Below, piece by piece: positions 52,282 to 61,494 of a stretch of 64,000 nucleotides of DNA (positions within the stretch are counted from its first letter, which is position 1; each line of letters begins with the position of its first letter). Below the pieces are notes generated by a model. That model was not told the origin of the DNA. It did no database searches and saw only the letters and a list, made by a program, of their open reading frames with translations. The position numbers and the translations under genes were made by a program. Origin of the DNA: Flavonifractor sp. An82 (GTDB lineage: Bacteria > Bacillota > Clostridia > Oscillospirales > Oscillospiraceae); NCBI RefSeq assembly GCF_002159265.1, contig NZ_NFHG01000003.1:124001-188000 (forward strand), in the 5' to 3' direction.

Positions 52282-55077
52282 TTACTCGCCCACCACGGCG
52301 GCGCAGCGGGGGCACAGCTGGTTGTGATGGCCGTCGGTGCCGATGGCGTCGTTGTGGTTCCAGCAGCGGGGGCACTTGGGGGCCTCGGACAGCTTGACGG
52401 CGATGGTGCAGGGGATGAGGGACTCTTCGTTCTTCTCTCCTTCCACAGCCTCGGTGGTGACGGTGACCTTGGACACGATGCACAGGGAGGCCAGGTCCAC
52501 GTCCTTCAGGAAGTCGGCGTCCTCAGCGGACACGGAGATGGTGACCTCGGTATCCTGAGCCTTCTTGAACACACCGGCGCTGCGGGCGTTCTCCAGGGCC
52601 TTGTTGACGGCATCCCGGAGGCCCACCAGCTTGGCCCAGCGGTCCTTGGCGGCGTCGTCCAGGGTGAAGGCGGCGTTGTCCTCGGGCATGTCATTGAGCA
52701 GCACGCTCTCGGCGTCCACGCCGGAGGCGTGCTTCATGGCGTGCCAAATCTCGTCGGAGGTGAAGGCCAGGATGGGGGCCACCAGACGGGTCATGCCGTC
52801 CAGGATATAGTAGAGGGCGGTCTGGGCGGAGCGGCGCTCGGCCTCGCTGCCGCAGTACAGACGGTCCTTGATGATGTCCAGGTAGAAGTTGGACATATCC
52901 ACCACGCAGAAGTTGTAGATGGCCCGGTACACACCGTGGAACTCGTAGCGGTCGTAGGCGGCCCGGACGTTCTTCACCAGCTCGTTGAGGCAGTGGAGGG
53001 CGTAGCGGTCCAGGTCCATCAGCTTCTCCACCGGCACCAGATTGGCGTCGGGATCGAAGTCGCACAGGTTGCCCAGCATGTAGCGGGCGGTGTTGCGGAT
53101 CTTCAGATAAGCCTGGGAGAGCTGCTTCATGATGTCCTTGGAGATGCGCATGTCCTGGGTGTAGTCGGCGGAGGCCACCCACAGGCGGAGCATGTCGGCG
53201 CCGTATTCCTTGATGACCTCATCGGGGGACACGGCGTTGCCCAGGGACTTGTGCATGGCCTTGCCCTCGCCGTCCACGGTCCAGCCGTGGGTGGCGATCT
53301 GGTGGTAGGGGGCCACGCCGTTGACGGCGATGGAGGTCAGCATGGAGGACTGGAACCAGCCGCGGTACTGGTCGCCGCCCTCCAGGTAGAGGTCGGCGGG
53401 ATACTTCAGGTAGGGGCGTTCAGCAGCCACGGCAGCCCAGGTGGAGCCGGAGTCGAACCACACGTCCATGATGTCGGACTCCTTGGAGAAGTGGGTCTTG
53501 CCGCACTTGGGGCACACGAAGCCCTCGGGCAGCAGATCGCGGGGCTCCCGGTCGAACCACACGTTGGAGCCGTGCTCCCGGAAGAGCTCGGCCACATGGG
53601 CGATGGTCTCGGGGGTGACGATGTCGGCGCCGCAGTCGTCGCAGTAGAAAATGGGAATGGGCACGCCCCACACGCGCTGGCGGCTGATGCACCAGTCGTT
53701 GCGCTCGGAGATCATGGAGATCATGCGCTCCTTGCCCCAGCCGGGGTGCCACTGGATGTCGTCGCAGGACTTGACGGCGGTGTCCTTGATGGCGTCCACG
53801 GAGCAGAACCACTGCTCGGTGGCACGGTAGATGATGGGGTTCTTGCAGCGCCAGCAGTGGGGGTAGGAGTGGGTGATCTGCTCCTTGGCCACCAGGAAGC
53901 CTTCCTTCTCCAGGTCCTCCACCACCAGGTCGTTGCCCTTGGCGTAGAACTGGCCGTTGTAGCGCTCGTCGGTCATGACGCCCTTGGCGTTGACGGGCAC
54001 GGGCACGCCGATGTGGGTGAGACCGGCCTTGTCGTACTGCTGGCAGATCTGGAAGTCCTCGGCGCCGAAGCCGGGGGCGGTGTGGACGCAGCCGGAGCCG
54101 GCGTCCAGGGTGACGTGCTCGCCGTTGAGGATGACGGACTCCCGGTCAAACAGGGGGTGAGTGGCGGTCATCAGCTCAAACTCAGAGCCCTTCAGCTCGG
54201 CCAGCACCTTGCAGGCGTCATAGTCGATGTGGGCGGCCTTGCACACGCTCTCGGCCAGGTCCTTGGCCAGGATATACACGTCGCCGCCGGGCACCTGGAG
54301 CAGCACGTAGTCGAAGTCGGCGTTGAGGCAGATGGCGAAGTTGCCGGGGATGGTCCAGGGGGTGGTGGTCCAGATCACGAAGTAGGTCTTGCTGAGGTCG
54401 GTGTACTGGCCCAGCTTGCCCTTGTCGTCCCGGACGGGGAACTTCACAAAAATGGTGGTACAGGGGTCGTCGGCGTACTCGATCTCGGCCTCGGCCAGAG
54501 CGGTCTGGTCGGCGGGGCACCAGTACACAGGCTTCATGCCCTTGTAGATCAGGCCCTTCTCGGCCATCTTGCCAAAGACCTCGATCTGCTTGGCCTCAAA
54601 CTCAGGCAGCAGGGTGATATAGGGGTTGTCCCACTCGCCCAGCACGCCCAGGCGCTGGAACTGCTCGGTCATCTTGGCGATGTAGCCCTCGGCGTACTCC
54701 CGGCACTTGGTGCGGAACTGAGCGGTGGTCATCTCGTCCCGCTTCACCTTCTTGTCCTTGAGGACGGCGGACTCGATGGGCAGACCGTGGGTGTCCCAGC
54801 CGGGCACATAGGGGGCGTAGTGGCCGGTCATGTTCTTGTGCTTGACGATGATGTCCTTGAGGATCTTGTTCAGGGCGGTGCCGATGTGGATGTTGCCGTT
54901 GGCGTAGGGGGGGCCGTCGTGGAGGACGAAGGAGGGCTTGCCCTCGTTGCGCTTGACCATCTTGTTATAGAGGTCGTGGTCGTACATCTCCTTGAGCATG
55001 TCGGGCTCACGCTTGGGCAGACCTGCCCGCATGGGGAAGTCGGTCTGGGGCAGGTGGACGGTCTGGTTGTAGTCCAT
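52282..55077 (-). CDS. ileS: Isoleucyl-tRNA synthetase
   Basis: 931 residues, class I synthetase. The HIGH-type motif is GNIHIGTALNK (about residue 60), the KMSKS-type motif is written KAMHKSLGN (about 608), and the editing domain (WTTTPWTIPGNFAI) lies between. The C-terminal zinc-binding block CPRCWNHNDAIG ... LCPRCAAVVGE has its four Cys. ATG at 55077 with AAAAGGAG; the frame's earlier start lies in the leader. Expression is controlled by an upstream T-box. Confidence 0.97.
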   Translation of the reverse strand: MDYNQTVHLPQTDFPMRAGLPKREPDMLKEMYDHDLYNKMVKRNEGKPSFVLHDGPPYANGNIHIGTALNKILKDIIVKHKNMTGHYAPYVPGWDTHGLPIESAVLKDKKVKRDEMTTAQFRTKCREYAEGYIAKMTEQFQRLGVLGEWDNPYITLLPEFEAKQIEVFGKMAEKGLIYKGMKPVYWCPADQTALAEAEIEYADDPCTTIFVKFPVRDDKGKLGQYTDLSKTYFVIWTTTPWTIPGNFAICLNADFDYVLLQVPGGDVYILAKDLAESVCKAAHIDYDACKVLAELKGSEFELMTATHPLFDRESVILNGEHVTLDAGSGCVHTAPGFGAEDFQICQQYDKAGLTHIGVPVPVNAKGVMTDERYNGQFYAKGNDLVVEDLEKEGFLVAKEQITHSYPHCWRCKNPIIYRATEQWFCSVDAIKDTAVKSCDDIQWHPGWGKERMISMISERNDWCISRQRVWGVPIPIFYCDDCGADIVTPETIAHVAELFREHGSNVWFDREPRDLLPEGFVCPKCGKTHFSKESDIMDVWFDSGSTWAAVAAERPYLKYPADLYLEGGDQYRGWFQSSMLTSIAVNGVAPYHQIATHGWTVDGEGKAMHKSLGNAVSPDEVIKEYGADMLRLWVASADYTQDMRISKDIMKQLSQAYLKIRNTARYMLGNLCDFDPDANLVPVEKLMDLDRYALHCLNELVKNVRAAYDRYEFHGVYRAIYNFCVVDMSNFYLDIIKDRLYCGSEAERRSAQTALYYILDGMTRLVAPILAFTSDEIWHAMKHASGVDAESVLLNDMPEDNAAFTLDDAAKDRWAKLVGLRDAVNKALENARSAGVFKKAQDTEVTISVSAEDADFLKDVDLASLCIVSKVTVTTEAVEGEKNEESLIPCTIAVKLSEAPKCPRCWNHNDAIGTDGHHNQLCPRCAAVVGE

Positions 55078-55137
55078 GATGGTTCTCCTTTTGTATTGAA
55101 AATAAAAATTAAAAACAGGATTGGAGGCAAACAAAAA

Positions 55138-55375
55138 GCGCCCCTGTCTCACAAGAGACAAAGGCGCACACCTCTGCGGTACCACTCTCATTGTTCCGGG
55201 CATACCGGAACCACTCGACAGCCTGTAACGGGGCCAGCCGGGGCCGCTTACTGTAGTTCTTCGGCGGCCATGCTCGGAGGTGATTTTCCCGGCCCGTCCT
55301 GTCCGCCTTGCACCGAAACGGCGGCTCTCTGCGCAGGGTTGGGGGCGGTACTCGTCCTCGTCACAGCATGTTTCC
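55138..55375 (-). ncRNA. T-box riboswitch leader of ileS
   Basis: The leader carries the T-box sequence AGAGTGGTACCGCAGAGG (minus strand, 55188-55171) and a terminator hairpin GCGCCTTTGTCTC/GAGACAGGGGCGC (55167-55138) followed by TTTTTG. Stem I lies upstream; an AUC isoleucine specifier is plausible within GAAAATCACCTCC. The 5' boundary is approximate. Uncharged tRNA-Ile should allow read-through. Confidence 0.9.
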
Positions 55376-55387
55376 TGATGAAAATGA

Positions 55388-55418
55388 CTGGGAGACGCCC
55401 TTTTTCGGCGTCTCCCAG
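55388..55418 (-). terminator. Terminator after divIVA
   Basis: CTGGGAGACGCC (55388-55399) pairs perfectly with GGCGTCTCCCAG (55407-55418); on the minus strand it is followed by TCATTTTCATC. Confidence 0.8.
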
Positions 55419-55453
55419 TATCTTACCCGTTTGCAGGGCTTCTGTCAAGGGGT

Positions 55454-56197
55454 TCAGCGGATTTCGTAATCCTTGCCGAACTGCAGGTTGTCAAAGTCGA
55501 TGCGGCGGGTGGGCTCCTCCACCACGTCGTCCTCGTTCTCCTCGGCCTGCTTGGGGGCAGCCTGCTGGGCCGCCTTGCGGCCGCTGAGCTCCATCAGCTC
55601 GTCATACAGGCTGGTGCTCTCGCTCTTGGGGGCGGCGGGGGCGGCCTGCGCGGCGCTCTCCTCCTGCTCCTTCTGGATGAGCCGCTCCACATTGGCCTCG
55701 ATATCGTGGACGGTGTCCTCTACCGGGTCCACGGCGGCGGGAGCGGCGGCGGTGAGATGGGACAGGCCGTCCAGGAAGTCCATCTCATGCTGATAGAGCT
55801 CCTTCAGCTTGGACACATAGGAGGCGGTGGACTGCTGGGCGGCGGCCAGACGCATCTGCTCGTCCCGGATGGACTGCTGCAGCTCGGCCATGCGGGCCTT
55901 GGCGTCGGCCTCGGCGTTCTGCATCAGCTGGCTGCGCTTGCTCTCGGCCTCGGCCACCAGATCGTCCGCCATCTTCTGGGCGGTCATCAGGGCCTTGCGC
56001 ATGGCGTCCTCGGTGGAGCGGTACTCCTCCACCTTCTCCACCAGCACCTTCATCTTGGCCTTCAGGGTGGCGTTTTCCTTGTAGAGGGTGGTGTAGTCCG
56101 CCGTCAGGATATCCAGGAATTCATCCACCATGGTCATATTGTAGCCGTTAAAGGATTTGGTAAAGGCGTGTTCAGAGACTTCCTGCGGCGTCAGCAT
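55454..56197 (-). CDS. divIVA: Cell-division protein DivIVA
   Basis: 247 residues. The N-terminal crossed-hairpin domain (LTPQEVSEHAFTKSFNGYNMTMVDEFLDIL) binds curved membranes. A long coiled coil follows (about 35-165) and an Ala/Glu-rich disordered tail ends in FGKDYEIR. DivIVA marks poles and septa. It sits between sepF and ileS as in most Firmicutes. Confidence 0.93.
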   Translation of the reverse strand: MLTPQEVSEHAFTKSFNGYNMTMVDEFLDILTADYTTLYKENATLKAKMKVLVEKVEEYRSTEDAMRKALMTAQKMADDLVAEAESKRSQLMQNAEADAKARMAELQQSIRDEQMRLAAAQQSTASYVSKLKELYQHEMDFLDGLSHLTAAAPAAVDPVEDTVHDIEANVERLIQKEQEESAAQAAPAAPKSESTSLYDELMELSGRKAAQQAAPKQAEENEDDVVEEPTRRIDFDNLQFGKDYEIR

Positions 56198-56257
56198 AAG
56201 TCAATTCCCCCTGATCTATTTGTGTCTTATGGGTCCCGCGGACGGGACGACATGGCA

Positions 56258-56288
56258 CATAGGGCGTGACGGCACGTCGCGCCCTATG
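56258..56288 (-). terminator. Hairpin between sepF and divIVA
   Basis: CATAGGGCG pairs with CGCCCTATG (plus an unpaired G on the right). No T run; possible attenuator or processing site. Confidence 0.35.
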
Positions 56289-56316
56289 GCAGATTGGTTT
56301 GGTTGATGAGAGCTGC

Positions 56317-56826
56317 TTAGAAATACAGCCCGTTGTTCTCCAGCTCGTCGATGAGGTCGCCCAGGATGTCCACGTTGTAGGGCGTGATGATGTAAGTGGA
56401 GATGGCCACCTTCTTGATCTTGCCCTCGTTGGCGTAGGCCACGCCGGACAGGAAGTCCAGCAGACGGCGGGCGATATCCTTGTTGGTGGACTCCAGGTTG
56501 AGGACCACGGTGCGCTTCTCACGCAGGTGGTCGGCGATCTCGCTGGCGTTCTCGAAGCGCTCGGGCTTTACCAGCACCACCTGGAGCTGGGTGGTGGTGT
56601 GGATGTTGACCACCTTGTTGCTGCGGCGCTCAGTATCAACGGAATAGAGGCTGCCGGTGGACTCGGTAACGGCCTGGCTCTTGGCGCTCTTGCGCTCCAG
56701 CCGGTCGCCGCCGGTGCGGTCCATCCGCTCACTGCGGGAGACGGGCTCAAAGTCGTCCTCGTACTCGTCCTCCGGCTCGTCCTCGTAGGGGCGGGCCAGC
56801 CGCCGCAGTTCATCAAACAATCCCAT
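56317..56826 (-). CDS. sepF: Cell-division protein SepF
   Basis: 169 residues. An N-terminal amphipathic helix (MGLFDELRRLA) that anchors it to the membrane, a charged linker, and the C-terminal SepF domain (VVNIHTTTQLQVVLVKPERFENASEIADHLREKRTVVLNLESTNKDIARRLLDFLSG). It links FtsZ to the membrane and polymerises into rings. Follows yggS, precedes divIVA, the conserved division cluster. Confidence 0.94.
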   Translation of the reverse strand: MGLFDELRRLARPYEDEPEDEYEDDFEPVSRSERMDRTGGDRLERKSAKSQAVTESTGSLYSVDTERRSNKVVNIHTTTQLQVVLVKPERFENASEIADHLREKRTVVLNLESTNKDIARRLLDFLSGVAYANEGKIKKVAISTYIITPYNVDILGDLIDELENNGLYF

Positions 56827-56849
56827 ATTCGGTTACCTCCTGAATCCTA

Positions 56850-57557
56850 TCAAGCTTTGTGCATGGGAGGGCGGGGACCGAACAGGGCGGTGCCTACGCG
56901 CACCAGGGTGGCCCCTTCCCGGACGGCATCCTCATAATCGCCGCTCATCCCCATGGAAAGACAGTCGATTGTGGTTCCATTATCCGACATCTTGCCTCTT
57001 ATGTCAACAAAAAGCTGACGCATTTTTGCAAAAAAGGGCCGGTTTCCGTCCGGTCCCTCCGCCACGGGGGGGATGGCCATGAGACCCCGCAGGTTCACAT
57101 GGGGGCAGGCGGCGGCTTTTTCCGCCAGGGCGGGCAGCTCCTCCGGGGAGATGCCGCTCTTGGACTCCTCCCCGCCGATGTTGATCTCCAGGAGGATATC
57201 CTGCACCAGATCCAGCTTGGCGGCCTGGGCCTCGATGGCGTCCAGCAGATGCTCCGAGCCCACCGACTCGATGAGATCCACCCGGCCCACCACCTGCTTG
57301 ACCTTGTTGGTCTGCAAATGGCCGATGAAGTGGAGGGCGGCCCCGGCGTAGGCGTCGTCGTCCAGGTGGGCGGTCATCTCCTGTACCCGGTTCTCTCCGC
57401 AGATGGTCACGCCGGCGGCGATGGCCTGCCGGATGGTATCCGAGGTCTGGACCTTGGTGGCGGCCACCAGGGTGATCTCCGAGGGGTCCCGGCCCACCTC
57501 ACGGGCCGCGGCGGCGATGTTGGCCTTGACCTGCGCTACTTTCTCTTCCAGGGACAT
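56850..57557 (-). CDS. yggS: YggS-family PLP homeostasis protein
   Basis: 235 residues of the single-domain fold-type III PLP-binding family (PLPBP). The PLP lysine lies in ITLVAATKVQTSD; ICGENRVQE, HFIGHLQTNKV, EINIGGEESKSG, LRGLMAIPP and SMGMSGDYEDAV are all in place. It keeps pyridoxal phosphate in balance and has no known catalytic turnover. The ATG at 57557 with TTGGAGG is chosen. Confidence 0.93.
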   Translation of the reverse strand: MSLEEKVAQVKANIAAAAREVGRDPSEITLVAATKVQTSDTIRQAIAAGVTICGENRVQEMTAHLDDDAYAGAALHFIGHLQTNKVKQVVGRVDLIESVGSEHLLDAIEAQAAKLDLVQDILLEINIGGEESKSGISPEELPALAEKAAACPHVNLRGLMAIPPVAEGPDGNRPFFAKMRQLFVDIRGKMSDNGTTIDCLSMGMSGDYEDAVREGATLVRVGTALFGPRPPMHKA

Positions 57558-57634
57558 AACAAGCACCTCCAAATAAAATACACACAAAAAATGAGGCAAA
57601 ACCGCCTGCCCGAAGGCAGGGGGATGGTCTGAAA

Positions 57635-58918
57635 TCATTCAATGACCTTACCGTCGTAGAGCTCGCCGGAGGAAATGATGATCTTGTCCCCCGCCCGCAG
57701 GGCCTTTTTCTCCTGGGTGGGAGTCTCTGTGGAGGCGGCGGTCACCAGGATGTAGTCGTCCTCCTCCGACAGCACGGTGACCTCCTTGAACTCGGCCCGC
57801 TGGCCCACCAGGGCGTATACGCCGGTGACCGACACCTGATATTCCTCTTCGGTGTCCGGGTCGGTGGCGGTCTGCTGCTCTACCCGCAGGGCCTCCTTGG
57901 GCAGACGGATGCCGGAGACGGTGTTAAAGACCAACTCCACCGTCTGGCGGCGCAGCAGGGTGGTGTCGGACAGGAACTTGTCGGCGGAGAGCACCACCAC
58001 CATCTTTCCGTCCTCCGCATCGCCCAGCCGCTCCACCTCCATGTCCACCTCGCCGGACCAGTCCCGGGAGAAGCGGACCGTGATGGTGCGCCCCTCCACC
58101 AGCCGCTCCGCCTCCTCCTGAGGCAGGGTGCAGGCAAAGTACCAGGTGGAATTGGTGATGAGCTTGCCGATGGCGGAGGGGTCCTCCGCCGGGGTCTGGC
58201 GGGAGAGCTCATTGAGCTGGGAGGGGGTGATGGTGTCCAGCATATCCGGGGTGATGAGGCTCTCATACCCATCCACCAGGCCGGAAAACACCCCCGGCTG
58301 GGAGGCGGTCACCCGGCTGGTGCTATGGGAGGCCTGGGCGGTCAGAGACTGGATCTGGGCGTTGACCTCATCCAGAGAGGCCTGGAGGGCGGCGGTGGAG
58401 TCCCCCTCCTGGTCAAAGGTGTAGCTGTGCTTATAAATCAGGCTCTTGAGCTCCATGGTCTGGCTCTCCAGACCGGTCAGGTCGCCGGAGGCGGCGGCCC
58501 CCCGCAGATCGGCCACGGCGTCGGCCACCCGGGTGCTGAGCTGGGCGGAGTCGCTGCTCCCCCCCGCCTGGGCCAGGGCGTATTCCAGCTGCTCCTGCTC
58601 CAGCATCAGCTGCTGGAGGGTCTGCCGCTGGGTGAGGCCGTCGTCGCTCTGGTAAAACAGGGCCACGGTCTCCCCACGGCTCACCTTCTCCCCCTCCTCG
58701 GGGAGCAGCTCCACCGTGCCCCCCTGGCCGGTGAGGACAGTCTCCTGCCGGACCAGAAAGCCGGTGGCCTCCATGCTGTCGCTGACGGTGTAGGTGTAGG
58801 CCATGACCGTGGGGTAGATCTCCCGCAGACTGTTCCATGCCGACACACCGATGGTGAGCAGAATGGCCCCCAGCACCAGCAGCATGATGATGCGGGCGTT
58901 CAAAGAACCTTGCTTCAT
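57635..58918 (-). CDS. HlyD-like membrane-fusion/adaptor protein
   Basis: 427 residues. One N-terminal span (ARIIMLLVLGAILLTIGVSAW) followed by an extracytoplasmic part. This has a lipoyl-like half-motif at ATGFLVRQETVLTGQGG, a coiled coil (about 100-200), and a second beta-domain (GDKIIISSGELYDGKVIE at the end). The layout is that of HlyD-type adaptors, and the same gene often precedes sepF in Clostridia. Its transport partner is not in this window. Confidence 0.85.
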   Translation of the reverse strand: MKQGSLNARIIMLLVLGAILLTIGVSAWNSLREIYPTVMAYTYTVSDSMEATGFLVRQETVLTGQGGTVELLPEEGEKVSRGETVALFYQSDDGLTQRQTLQQLMLEQEQLEYALAQAGGSSDSAQLSTRVADAVADLRGAAASGDLTGLESQTMELKSLIYKHSYTFDQEGDSTAALQASLDEVNAQIQSLTAQASHSTSRVTASQPGVFSGLVDGYESLITPDMLDTITPSQLNELSRQTPAEDPSAIGKLITNSTWYFACTLPQEEAERLVEGRTITVRFSRDWSGEVDMEVERLGDAEDGKMVVVLSADKFLSDTTLLRRQTVELVFNTVSGIRLPKEALRVEQQTATDPDTEEEYQVSVTGVYALVGQRAEFKEVTVLSEEDDYILVTAASTETPTQEKKALRAGDKIIISSGELYDGKVIE

Positions 58919-58933
58919 TGGGTACTCCTTTTG

Positions 58934-59170
58934 TCAGTCGCCGCGCTCCTCCCGCTCCAGAGGAATGGCCCGCTCGGGCACGATGGTGGAGATAGCGTGC
59001 TTGTAGATCACCTGCTGCTTGTCCCCCGTCATAAGTACCACCACAAAGGCGTCATAGCCCACGATCTGGCCTTTCAGCTGATAGCCGTTCATGAGAAAGG
59101 CAGTGACGTTGGCGTGGGTCCGCCGGGCGCGGAGGAGGAACAGGTCTTGCAGGTTGGGTGTCTTTTGCAT
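58934..59170 (-). CDS. hfq: RNA chaperone Hfq
   Basis: 78 residues. Sm1 and Sm2 motifs are visible: FLMNGYQLKGQIVGYDAFVVVL and YKHAISTIVP. The N-terminal NLQDLFLLRARRT corresponds to the family's 'NLQDxFLNxxRK'. It forms hexamers that bind A-rich and U-rich RNA. The ATG at 59170 with GGAG upstream is preferred to an in-frame start at 59206. Close to mutL, its usual neighbourhood. Confidence 0.94.
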   Translation of the reverse strand: MQKTPNLQDLFLLRARRTHANVTAFLMNGYQLKGQIVGYDAFVVVLMTGDKQQVIYKHAISTIVPERAIPLEREERGD

Positions 59171-59272
59171 ATGGATGCACTCCTTTTTTCTCTGAGATGC
59201 ATCCAATATATACCAATTATAGGGCGAGTTTGGTCGAAGTTGGGGGAAGGAATTACATTTCCTGGGACATGG

Positions 59273-61342
59273 CTACGCCCTGCCGAACCGCTTCTCGATC
59301 TGGCTCCGGGTCAGCTCGATGGCCACGGGTCTGCCATGGGGACAATATTTGACCTCCCCGGCCATGACGGCCTGGGCCACCTTGAGCAGCTCGGCCTGGC
59401 CGTTTTTCTGGCCTCCCTTGATGGCCGCCTTGCAGGCCATGGTGTGGAGAAGGGCGTCCCGGGCGCTGTCCGTGTCGGCGGTGCCGCAGGTGATGAGCCT
59501 GCCCGCCAGCTCCAGCAGTACATCGGGGATGGAAGCTGCGTCCACGTCGTCGGGGGCGGTGCGCACGATGATGGCTCCGCCGCCGAAGTCCTCCGCCTCA
59601 AAGCCGAAGCGCTCCAGCAGGGGCAGCTGGGCCAGCAGGGCCGCTCCCTCCTCTGCCGGAGGGGTAAAGACCACCGGGGTGAGCAGGGTCTGGACCATGG
59701 GGGTGTACCCCGCTGCCTTCAGGCGGTCGAAGTTCATCCGCTCATGGGCGGCGTGCTTGTCGATGAGGAGCACCTTGTCCCCCTGCTCCACAATGATGTA
59801 GGTGTTCAAAACCTCCCCCGCCATGCGCCAGGGAATCTCGTCGGCGCAAGCTGCGTATCCCTCGCTTTGCCGCTCACGGCAAAGCTCGCTCTCTTCGCTG
59901 CGCCTCCTCTCCCCACCGGACCCGCTGGCGCTGGGCTCCGGCGGGGACCCCGTTTCTGGCTCGGGCTGGATGGGAGTCTGGGGTTCCACCGGCGGGACGG
60001 TGGGAGTGGGTTCCTTTTCCACCGTAGGGGCCACCTCCATGGGCGGGGTGGTTTTGGCAGGCTCCTCCCGGGGAACCGGGGTAATTGGGGCGGGGGCCGG
60101 TTTGGGTTCCGGCCGTACAGGCTGGGCCGGAACCGTAGGGGTGACCCTTGCGGCCGCCCGCGGCACAGGCTGGCTGGTCTGGATGCTCCGGGCGGTAAAA
60201 TCATGGAGGGGCAGAGACGATGCGGGCTTGTCCGCCGTTTTGCGGAACTGTTCCGCCGTCATGGTGCGGAAGGTGGTCTGATGGGGGGTCACCGTGTCCT
60301 GGGCGGCCTTGGGGGCCAGCCGGGGGGTGTCCCCCAGGGCGGAGGGCCGGGACCGGTCGGCCTCCAGGGTGGATTTCACGGCGTAATACACCGCGTCAAA
60401 TACCTTTTTCTCGCTGCCGAACTTGACCTCCTGCTTGGTGGGGTGGACGTTCACGTCCACGGCGTTGAGCCTGGTCTTGAGGTGGAGGACGCAGCCGGGG
60501 AACTTGCCCACCATCTTCTGGTTGGCGTAGGCCTCCTCCAGAGCGGCCATCATGGTGCGGCTTTTCACATACCGGCCGTTGACGAAGAAGTGCTGATAGC
60601 CCCGGGTGCCCCGGCAGCAGGTGGGCAGGGACACGAAGCCGGTCACCGTCATGTCCTCCCCGGAGCCCTTCACCGGGGTGAAGCCCAGGGCCAGATCCCG
60701 GCCCAGCACGGCGTACAGGGCGGACTTCAGCTGGCTGTCGCCGGGGGTGAGCAGGTCCTGCTTGCCGTCCCGGAGGAACTTGATGCTCACCTCCGGGTGG
60801 GACAGGGCCAGCCGCTGCACCATGGCGAAGCAGGCCGCTCCCTCGGCGGAGTCCTTCTTCATGAACTTGAGCCGGGCGGGGGTGTTGTAGAACAGGTCCC
60901 GCACCACCATGGTGGTGCCCTGAGGGCAGCCCGCCTCTTCATGGCTCACCACTACCCCCGCATCCAGGGAGAGGGCGGCTCCCAGGGGGGCATCGGCAGT
61001 GCGGGTGAGCAGCTCCATCCGGGACACAGCGGAGATGGCGGCCAGAGCCTCCCCCCGGAAGCCCAGGGTGCCGATGGCCTCCAGGTCGTACTCGGTGCGC
61101 AGCTTGCTGGTGGCGTGGCGGAGGAAGGCGGTCTCGGCCTCGTCGGCGGCGATGCCGCAGCCGTTGTCGGTGACCCGGATCAGGGTCATGCCCCCGTGCT
61201 GGATCTCCACCGTCAGCTTGTCCGCTCCGGCGTCGATGGCGTTTTCCATCAGCTCCTTCACCACGGAGGCGGGCCGCTCCACCACCTCACCGGCGGCGAT
61301 CAGGTCGGCCACATGGGAATCAAGTTGTTGAATGTGGGGCAT
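59273..61342 (-). CDS. mutL: DNA mismatch repair protein MutL
   Basis: 689 residues. The N-terminal GHKL ATPase has IAAGEVVERPASVVKELMENAIDAGA, VTDNGCGI and TLGFRGEALAAI. A long Pro/Thr-rich linker (about 360-510) precedes the C-terminal endonuclease/dimerisation domain with IDKHAAHERMNFDR (family DQHAxxExxxxE, with Lys for Gln and Asp for the last Glu), ACKAAIKGG and CPHGRPVAIEL. The start ATG at 61342 opens MPHIQQLD. Follows mutS with the CPBP gene between. Confidence 0.94.
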   Translation of the reverse strand: MPHIQQLDSHVADLIAAGEVVERPASVVKELMENAIDAGADKLTVEIQHGGMTLIRVTDNGCGIAADEAETAFLRHATSKLRTEYDLEAIGTLGFRGEALAAISAVSRMELLTRTADAPLGAALSLDAGVVVSHEEAGCPQGTTMVVRDLFYNTPARLKFMKKDSAEGAACFAMVQRLALSHPEVSIKFLRDGKQDLLTPGDSQLKSALYAVLGRDLALGFTPVKGSGEDMTVTGFVSLPTCCRGTRGYQHFFVNGRYVKSRTMMAALEEAYANQKMVGKFPGCVLHLKTRLNAVDVNVHPTKQEVKFGSEKKVFDAVYYAVKSTLEADRSRPSALGDTPRLAPKAAQDTVTPHQTTFRTMTAEQFRKTADKPASSLPLHDFTARSIQTSQPVPRAAARVTPTVPAQPVRPEPKPAPAPITPVPREEPAKTTPPMEVAPTVEKEPTPTVPPVEPQTPIQPEPETGSPPEPSASGSGGERRRSEESELCRERQSEGYAACADEIPWRMAGEVLNTYIIVEQGDKVLLIDKHAAHERMNFDRLKAAGYTPMVQTLLTPVVFTPPAEEGAALLAQLPLLERFGFEAEDFGGGAIIVRTAPDDVDAASIPDVLLELAGRLITCGTADTDSARDALLHTMACKAAIKGGQKNGQAELLKVAQAVMAGEVKYCPHGRPVAIELTRSQIEKRFGRA

Positions 61343-61379
61343 AGGGGTCACCGGCTTTCTAAACGGAAAATGGGAACGG

Positions 61380-61494
61380 GCCGATGTAGGCATCGGCCCC
61401 TACGGATCGAACGGGGTTTGTAGGGGCGGGCACCCCAGGGTGGCCTCTCTTGCCCCTTTGGGGCAATTCACCTTCTGCCCACACCCGCCCGCAA
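61380..61494. repeat. REP-like palindromic repeat between CPBP and mutL genes
   Basis: GGGCCGATGTAGGCATCGGCCC (61379-61400) forms a hairpin, followed by GTAGGGGCGGGCACC (61421-61435) and a CCCGCCCG tail near 61486. The GC-rich palindromic style resembles repetitive extragenic units. No gene here. Confidence 0.45.

Noticed and set aside
52324-55587. 1087-codon open frame opposite ileS
   Set aside because: Antisense shadow of a high-GC gene; the sense strand carries all synthetase motifs and the T-box.
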